Origin: CAZXPG01 sp964643145
GTDB taxonomy: Bacteria; Pseudomonadota; Alphaproteobacteria; Rickettsiales; Arcanibacteraceae
NCBI GenBank assembly: GCA_964643145.1
Contig: CAZXPG010000035.1
Span: 1-21,081, forward strand
Reading direction: 5' to 3'
DNA: 21,081 nucleotides
Part shown: piece by piece, positions 16,328 to 21,081 of the stretch
How the letters are laid out: every line of letters begins with the position of its first letter
Numbering within the stretch: the stretch's first letter is position 1
Position numbers and translations under genes: made by a program
The notes under the pieces: model-generated
Seen by the model: the letters and a program-made list of their open reading frames with translations, nothing else
Told to the model about the DNA's origin: nothing
The model's database searches: none

Positions 16328-17419
16328 ATGTCTCAGATAAATACAGTAACAAAGGAACAGGTAATGGAGGCACTCGCTGGAGTGATTGACCCTGCGCTAG
16401 GCAAAAATGTTATTGAGGCGGGGATGGTGTCATCTATCGTTATCCGTGGTGATGGTGTAGGTTTTTCACTGGAAGTGCCCGCACATAATGCCGGTGAAAA
16501 AGAGCCGTTGCGGAAAGCATGTGAACAAGCGGTGAAGCGTCTTGCTGGTGTGGCGCGTGTTACTGTAGTGCTAACGGCGCAGTTGGCAGGTGAAGCCCCA
16601 ATACCCAAACGGCGAGAAGAAAAGAAAATAGCTGCACCGATTCCAGGCGTAAAGATGATTATTGCTGTTGCTTCAGGCAAGGGCGGCGTGGGGAAATCTA
16701 CCACAGCCGTCAATCTGGCCGTATTGCTGCATCAGCAGGGGGTGAAGGTAGGAGTGGTAGATGCGGATATTTACGGCCCATCCATTCCGCATATGATGGG
16801 AATCAACCAGCAACCCGAGGTCAAAGGCAATAAGATGGTGCCACTTGAGCAATATGGGGTTAAATTTGCCTCTATCGGAGCAATATTACCCGAAGGGGCG
16901 GCAGCCATATGGCGTGGGCCTATGGCGACAAAAGCACTTTATCAATTGATGCGCGGCACCGAATGGGGGGAACTCGACATTTTGCTGGTGGATATGCCGC
17001 CAGGTACGGGTGATATCCATCTCAGCCTGATTGAACATTATCCGGTTGCGGGGGTGATTATTGTATCAACACCGCAACACGTGGCCCTGCTTGATGTAGA
17101 AAAGGCGGTTAATATGCTGGAGAAAGTGCAGGTGCCGGTGTTGGGGGTTATTGAGAATATGAGTTATTACCAAGCATCCGAGACGGGAGAGAAGCATTAT
17201 CTATTCGGGAAAGATGGGGCTAAGAAACTGGCCAGCCATTTAAATGTACCATTTTTGGGGGAAGTACCTATTGAGATTGCGATCCGCGAAGGAGGCGATG
17301 CCGGACATCCCTTTATGGCAGAAAGGCACAATGCAACGGCTGATGAAAGCTATCGCCATATCATGGATGTGCTTCTCCAGCATATCAAGCATCTTCATGT
17401 TGTTTCATCAATAGGGTAG
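16328..17419 (+). CDS. mrp: Mrp/ApbC/NBP35-family P-loop ATPase (Fe-S cluster carrier)
   Basis: 363 residues. An N-terminal MIP18/DUF59-type domain spans about residues 8-85 (VMEALAGVIDPALGKNVIEAGMV). It is linked to a ParA/MinD-like ATPase with deviant Walker A SGKGGVGKST at 116-125, the VDADIYGPSIPHMMG block at 144-158, IWRGPM at 194-199 and DMPPGTGD at 222-229. Mrp proteins bind and pass on Fe-S clusters in the cytosol. The CxxC pair found after ENMSY in E. coli and archaeal relatives is absent: here the segment reads SYYQASETGEKHYLFG. From memory, many alphaproteobacterial Mrp proteins also lack it. recQ begins 19 bases downstream. Confidence 0.94.
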   Translation: MSQINTVTKEQVMEALAGVIDPALGKNVIEAGMVSSIVIRGDGVGFSLEVPAHNAGEKEPLRKACEQAVKRLAGVARVTVVLTAQLAGEAPIPKRREEKKIAAPIPGVKMIIAVASGKGGVGKSTTAVNLAVLLHQQGVKVGVVDADIYGPSIPHMMGINQQPEVKGNKMVPLEQYGVKFASIGAILPEGAAAIWRGPMATKALYQLMRGTEWGELDILLVDMPPGTGDIHLSLIEHYPVAGVIIVSTPQHVALLDVEKAVNMLEKVQVPVLGVIENMSYYQASETGEKHYLFGKDGAKKLASHLNVPFLGEVPIEIAIREGGDAGHPFMAERHNATADESYRHIMDVLLQHIKHLHVVSSIG

Positions 17420-17438
17420 GGGGAGATCAGCTATCTGC

Positions 17439-19265
17439 ATGTCAGCTTCAGCAGAAATAACCGACCGCCCCACCGCTATCCTGCAAAAGACCTATGGATA
17501 TACGCAGTTTCGTGGGCAACAGGAGGCTGTCATACGGCATGTGGTGGCAGGGGGGAATGCGTTTGTATTAATGCCAACAGGCAGTGGTAAGTCGCTCTGT
17601 TACCAAATTCCCGCCCTCTGCCGGAATGGGGTGGCAATTATCATCTCGCCACTGATTGCGTTAATGCATGACCAGGTGGAGGCCTTAAAGCAGCTTGGTA
17701 TCCGTGCGGCAGCCATTAACTCCAGCATGAGTTATAGCCATATTACTGCGGTCAAGCGGCAGATAAGTGATAATGCCATTGATCTGGTCTATGTTGCACC
17801 AGAACGGGTGTTGATGGACGATTTCCTGGCATTGTTGGATGCGGTGCAACTTGCACTCTTTGCGATAGATGAGGCGCATTGTGTATCCGAATGGGGGCAT
17901 GATTTCCGCCCACATTATAACCATCTTTCCTTGCTGGCTGAACGTTATCCTAACATTCCACGTATTGCCTTAACTGCCACGGCTGATGGCCCCACGCGCC
18001 ATGATATTATGGAGAAGTTGCAGTTGGCGGAAGGGGAAACCTTCATTTCCGGCTTTGATCGCCCCAATATTTATTATACGATTGTTGAAAAGAAAAACTC
18101 TGCCAGGCAGCAGGCATTGAAATTTATTCGGGATAACCATGCGAGTGACAGCGGCATTATCTATTGCCTGTCACGTGCTGCGGTGGATGAAATGGCGCGG
18201 TGGCTGGTGGGGCAGGGCGTTAAGGCACTCCCTTACCATGCTGGGATGGACACGGCCGTTCGTGCCCATAATCAGCAGCGTTTCCTGCGTGAGGATAATA
18301 TAGTAATGGTGGCCACCATTGCTTTTGGCATGGGTATTGATAAGCCTGATGTGCGGTTTGTCATCCACATCAACATCCCGAAGAATATTGAAGCCTATTA
18401 TCAGGAAACTGGCCGTGCTGGTAGGGATGGGCTTCCTGCCAATGCCTATATGCTCTATGGGGTGGGGGATGTTGCTGTACAGCGCAGTTTTATTGAAACT
18501 TCCAATGCGCCCGAAAACCAGAAACGGATTGAACAGCAGAAACTGAGTGCCTTTCTGGGGTTGTGCGAGACAGCAGGGTGTCGTCGCCAGATCATACTTA
18601 GCTATTTCGGCGATAGTTGTAAGCCTTGCGGCTATTGTGATAATTGCGATATGCCTCCAGAAACCTTTGATGGCACGGTGGCCGCGCAAAAAGCACTCTC
18701 CTCTGTCTATCGCACCGGCCAGCAGTTTGGTGTAGCGTATCTGATTGATGTGCTGCTTGGCAAAACAAGCGACAGAATGATCAACGTTGGCCATCATACG
18801 CTCAGCACCTTTGGTGTTGGCAAAGAATATAGCCGACAGGAATGGAACGGCATTTTCCGCCAACTAGTTGCTTCTCAGCTTTTGCGGGTGGATATAGTGG
18901 GCTATGGCAGTATCAGAATCACCGACCAGGGTGTTGCCTTCCTCAAGGAGAAACAGCAGATTTTCTTGCGGAAACCCACGTCAAGACGCAAGGAAAAGCC
19001 TGTATACAGCAAGCAGGCTGTTACATTTAGCCAGGCCTCTGATGAACAGTTATTTGCGCGTTTAAAGGAGTGCCGGATGGCCATTGCCCGTGCGTTAAAC
19101 CTGCCACCTTACCTGATTTTTAATGATCGTACCTTGCGCGATATGGTAATGCAGAAGCCCCAAACGCCCAAACAAATGTTGCAGGTGAGTGGTGTGGGGG
19201 AAGAGAAATTAGTGCGATATGGTGCAGAATTTCTAGAAATAATTGCAGCATTTACGGTAGCGTGA
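17439..19265 (+). CDS. recQ: ATP-dependent DNA helicase RecQ
   Basis: 608 residues, the same size as E. coli RecQ (3'-5' helicase in recombination repair and fork processing). Motif 0 is FRGQQEAV (24-31), Walker A is TGSGKS (47-52), and the DEAH box is at 144-147 followed by CVSEWGHDFRPHY. Motif VI is QETGRAGRD (322-330). The zinc cysteines of the RQC region are C381, C397, C400 and C403, matching the E. coli spacing. A C-terminal HRDC domain covers about 535-605 (LQVSGVGEEKLVRYG). The start ATG at 17439 has GGGGGAG about 14 bases upstream, a long spacing. It is probably co-transcribed with mrp. The stop is 30 bases before the second palindromic repeat. Confidence 0.97.
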   Translation: MSASAEITDRPTAILQKTYGYTQFRGQQEAVIRHVVAGGNAFVLMPTGSGKSLCYQIPALCRNGVAIIISPLIALMHDQVEALKQLGIRAAAINSSMSYSHITAVKRQISDNAIDLVYVAPERVLMDDFLALLDAVQLALFAIDEAHCVSEWGHDFRPHYNHLSLLAERYPNIPRIALTATADGPTRHDIMEKLQLAEGETFISGFDRPNIYYTIVEKKNSARQQALKFIRDNHASDSGIIYCLSRAAVDEMARWLVGQGVKALPYHAGMDTAVRAHNQQRFLREDNIVMVATIAFGMGIDKPDVRFVIHINIPKNIEAYYQETGRAGRDGLPANAYMLYGVGDVAVQRSFIETSNAPENQKRIEQQKLSAFLGLCETAGCRRQIILSYFGDSCKPCGYCDNCDMPPETFDGTVAAQKALSSVYRTGQQFGVAYLIDVLLGKTSDRMINVGHHTLSTFGVGKEYSRQEWNGIFRQLVASQLLRVDIVGYGSIRITDQGVAFLKEKQQIFLRKPTSRRKEKPVYSKQAVTFSQASDEQLFARLKECRMAIARALNLPPYLIFNDRTLRDMVMQKPQTPKQMLQVSGVGEEKLVRYGAEFLEIIAAFTVA

Positions 19266-19294
19266 GTAGATTTTAGCATCAAAAAATGATAAAA

Positions 19295-19339
19295 TAACCT
19301 CAGTTTTGGATAAGCAAAGCTTATCCAAAACTGAGGTTA
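19295..19339. repeat. Palindromic repeat, copy 2
   Basis: The 45-base core is identical to 12437-12481, with 21-base arms and an AAA loop in the same orientation. It sits between recQ and the amidotransferase gene, both on the plus strand. A frame runs open through the repeat into the amidotransferase, but the repeat is unlikely to be translated, because the enzyme needs its Met-Cys N-terminus. Confidence 0.93.
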
Positions 19340-19413
19340 AAATAAAACCTGCACCAAGCTGCTCTTCACAGGGGTGGGTGCACGTTGAACGTAAAATCGA
19401 GCAGGAAAAGCTT

Positions 19414-20262
19414 ATGTGTAGATGGATCGCCTATATTGGTAAACCCGTTTTTATTGATACGCTGGTTACTAAACCCTCCTCTTCTCTGGTGGAACAAAGC
19501 CTGAATGCTAAAATGTCATTCCGGCGTGATGGCAGCATTCTTGCCACCAATGGTGATGGTTTTGGGGTGGGGTGGTATACAGAAAGGGATGAGCCGGGGT
19601 TGTTTAAGGGAGCCGAACCTGCCTGGAATAATGAAAACTTGAATGAGGTATGTTCGCAAACCAAAGCGCATATTTTTATGGCCCATATCCGCGCTGCTTC
19701 CACAGGTGCCATACAGCGCACAAACGCGCATCCGTTCAAATACAAGAATTGGTTGTTTCAGCATAATGGCTATGTTGATCATTTTCCGCTGATCCGGCGT
19801 GATTTGCAGTTTGATATTGCGCCAGAACTTTTTCCTTTCCTCAAGGGTACAACAGACAGCGAGACATTTTTTCTATTGGCACTGAGTTTTGGTCTGGAGG
19901 AAAACCCCAAACTGGCAATAGAGCGTATGATCTGCCGTGTAGAGCAGGCCTGTTATAAGCGCGATATTCCCTGCAATTTAGTGCTCTCATGTGCATTAAG
20001 TGATGGTCGCACCTTATATACGCTACGTTATGCTTCAGGTAAGCGTAACCATAGCCAATATTATTCCAACCATGCAGAATGTATGAAAGATATTAGTGGT
20101 GATTTTGCCACTGTGCCGACTAATAGTGTGGTGGTGGTATCCGAGCCCCTAGATCAATCCGGTGAATGCTGGCAGGAAATGCCACTGCAAAGCTTTGCTA
20201 CCATCCGTAATGGATTAATTGAAATTGAGGAACTTAACTGTCGTGCTCAGTTGTGTATCTAG
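19414..20262 (+). CDS. Class II glutamine amidotransferase (YafJ-like)
   Basis: 282 residues. Initiator Met followed by Cys2 (MCRWIAYIG) is the hallmark of class II (Ntn) amidotransferases, where the exposed Cys hydrolyses glutamine to ammonia and glutamate. Other family motifs are NGDGFGVGWY (46-55), HIRAAST (91-97), NAHPF (104-108) and FQHNGY (115-120). The length and single-domain form fit the YafJ/GATase_4 group, whose acceptor is not established. I chose the ATG at 19414 because Cys must be residue 2 and AGGAAAAG (19403-19410) is well placed. An upstream in-frame TTG at 19306 would add 36 residues through a palindromic repeat. Genome context (recQ before, 23S rRNA after) gives no functional clue. 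Confidence 0.92.
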   Translation: MCRWIAYIGKPVFIDTLVTKPSSSLVEQSLNAKMSFRRDGSILATNGDGFGVGWYTERDEPGLFKGAEPAWNNENLNEVCSQTKAHIFMAHIRAASTGAIQRTNAHPFKYKNWLFQHNGYVDHFPLIRRDLQFDIAPELFPFLKGTTDSETFFLLALSFGLEENPKLAIERMICRVEQACYKRDIPCNLVLSCALSDGRTLYTLRYASGKRNHSQYYSNHAECMKDISGDFATVPTNSVVVVSEPLDQSGECWQEMPLQSFATIRNGLIEIEELNCRAQLCI

Positions 20263-20385
20263 GAAAAGAACATGCAAGATGATTGGATGTGTTGGTAACC
20301 AACTGATATATAGCGGTATAACCATTATAGTGAAAAAGAAATAAAAGAAAAATGTGATTTTTTTGAAAAAAATGCATTTTTGTTG

Positions 20386-20414
20386 TTGACAGTGTCGGAG
20401 TTAATGCGTATAAC
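20386..20414 (+). promoter_or_regulatory. Strong sigma70-type promoter P1 for 23S rRNA
   Basis: Consensus -35 TTGACA (20386-20391), a 17-base spacer and -10 TATAAC (20409-20414). The 50 bases upstream contain runs of A and T (for example GATTTTTTTG and GAAAAAAATG), consistent with an UP element. This strength and placement fit an rRNA promoter. The expected start is near 20421. Confidence 0.88.
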
Positions 20415-20487
20415 ACAATCCTCTTCGACACGAAGGGCGACAACAAAAACGAATTGAAATGAAAATGACGATTCAAAAAATAATCGC

Positions 20488-20514
20488 TTGACAGTCTGAA
20501 GAAAGCCCTATAAA
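20488..20514 (+). promoter_or_regulatory. Possible second 23S promoter P2
   Basis: CTTGACA with TTGACA at 20488-20493, and CTATAAA with TATAAA at 20509-20514. These hexamers resemble the CTTGAC/CTATA style of alphaproteobacterial promoters. The spacer is only 15 bases, so activity is uncertain. The -10 region lies inside a small inverted repeat. Confidence 0.5.
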
Positions 20515-20672
20515 CATAGGGGGCTGTTTGAAATTGTGAATAAAACTGACACCATGTGGAAAGTTTTAATAGAAATATTAAGACAATTCATATGAGTTGA
20601 TACTAGCAATAATTTGCTGTTTTGTATGTAGATTTAATTCTGCATATGGCATAATGATCTTAAGTGCTTAAT

Positions 20673-21081
20673 TTTTAAGCAAAATAAGGGCATTTGGTGG
20701 ATGCCAATGGCGTTAAGAGGCGATGAAGGACGTAACACGCTGCGATAAGCTTCGGGGAGGTGCGAGTAGCCTTTGATCCGAGGATTTCCGAATGGGGAAA
20801 CCCACCCGTTTATGCGGGTATTCTATAATGAATAAATAGTTATAGGAGGCAAACTCAGTGAACTGAAATATCTAAGTAGCTGAAGGAAAGGACATCAACC
20901 GAGACTCCGTTAGTAGTGACGAGCGAACGCGGACCAGGCCAGTGGTGCATAGTTAAGAATTAAAACAACCTGGAAAGGTTGGCAAAAGAAGGTGATAGCC
21001 CTGTATAAGTAGAAATTCTATGCATCCTTGAGTAGGGCGGGACACGAGAAATCCTGTCTGAACATGGGGGGACCACCCTCC
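20673..21081 (+). rRNA. rrl: 23S ribosomal RNA, 5' part (truncated by window end)
   Basis: The sequence TTAAGC...GGTGGATGCC at 20675-20706 matches the universal 23S 5' end, with TTAAGC aligned to E. coli bases 3-8, so the start is near 20673 within a few bases. It continues with recognisable 23S blocks: GGCGATGAAGGACG, GGGGAAACCCACCC, AACTGAAATATCTAAGTA, GTAGTGACGAGCGAACGC and GGGGGGACCACCCTCC. About 409 bases are present, the domain I portion. It is preceded by its own promoter region and not by a 16S gene. Confidence 0.96.

Larger units (their letters stand above)
20263..20672 (+). other. Untranslated region and leader of the 23S rRNA gene
   Basis: There is no protein gene. The region contains a 13-base near-perfect palindrome GTTGGTAACCAAC (20291-20303), then A/T-tracts up to about 20380, two promoter-like sites, and a small CTTCG/CGAAG stem (20423-20435). 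A stem AGCC-CTAT/ATAG-GG-GGCT overlaps the second promoter (20505-20522). A perfect TGCTTAA-TTT-TTAAGCA hairpin (20665-20681) lies across the 23S start. No 16S rRNA 3' end (anti-Shine-Dalgarno CCTCC tail) and no tRNA are present. An eight-codon frame with ribosome-binding site (20272-20298) is noted under findings. Confidence 0.7.

Noticed and set aside
18171..18863. Minus-strand 230-codon open frame inside recQ
   Set aside because: It lies opposite the helicase C-terminal and RQC regions of an intact RecQ. No independent family signature is visible.
19306..19413. N-terminal extension of the amidotransferase through the palindromic repeat
   Set aside because: Class II amidotransferases need Cys at residue 2. 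The TTG start at 19306 would bury it, and a good ribosome-binding site precedes the ATG at 19414.

Overview
This window is mostly housekeeping DNA from an alphaproteobacterium. The evidence is protein-level: the RpoB and RpoC N-termini, the order hflK-hflC-degP, and tuf followed by a tRNA-Trp and secE. The DNA is moderately AT-rich by eye. The 23S rRNA gene at the right end has its own promoters and no 16S gene directly upstream. Split rRNA genes of this kind are known from Rickettsiales, so a Rickettsiales-like or related host-associated lineage is a reasonable guess. I cannot name a species.

Positions 1-3240 (+): the last codons of tuf, a long hairpin, tRNA-Trp(CCA), secE, nusG, rplK, rplA, rplJ and rplL, ending in a strong hairpin. 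These supply EF-Tu, the SecE translocon subunit, the NusG transcription factor and the L1/L11/stalk proteins of the large ribosomal subunit. Positions 3239-3923 are an unusually long rplL-rpoB gap with no gene I can identify, although both strands stay open over most of it. Positions 3924-12395 (+): rpoB and rpoC, separated by a palindromic tract with competing stems and closed by a textbook terminator.

Positions 12437-16130: a 45-base palindromic repeat, then the leftward cluster hflK-hflC-degP with its own terminator. Together it encodes a membrane SPFH complex that modulates FtsH and a periplasmic DegP-type protease/chaperone, that is, envelope protein quality control. Positions 16328-19265 (+): mrp (P-loop Fe-S carrier ATPase) and recQ (DNA helicase), probably co-transcribed. 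A second copy of the palindromic repeat follows recQ, with an identical 45-base core. Next comes a YafJ-type class II glutamine amidotransferase (19414-20262).

Positions 20263-21081: a roughly 410-base untranslated region with one very good sigma70-type promoter and one weaker one, leading into the 5' part of 23S rRNA, which runs off the window.

I found no CRISPR array, prophage, recognisable transposase or defence system. The observations most worth following are the duplicated palindrome flanking a 6.8-kb block, the rpoB-rpoC multi-register palindrome, the two-strand open region before rpoB, and the free-standing 23S transcription unit.
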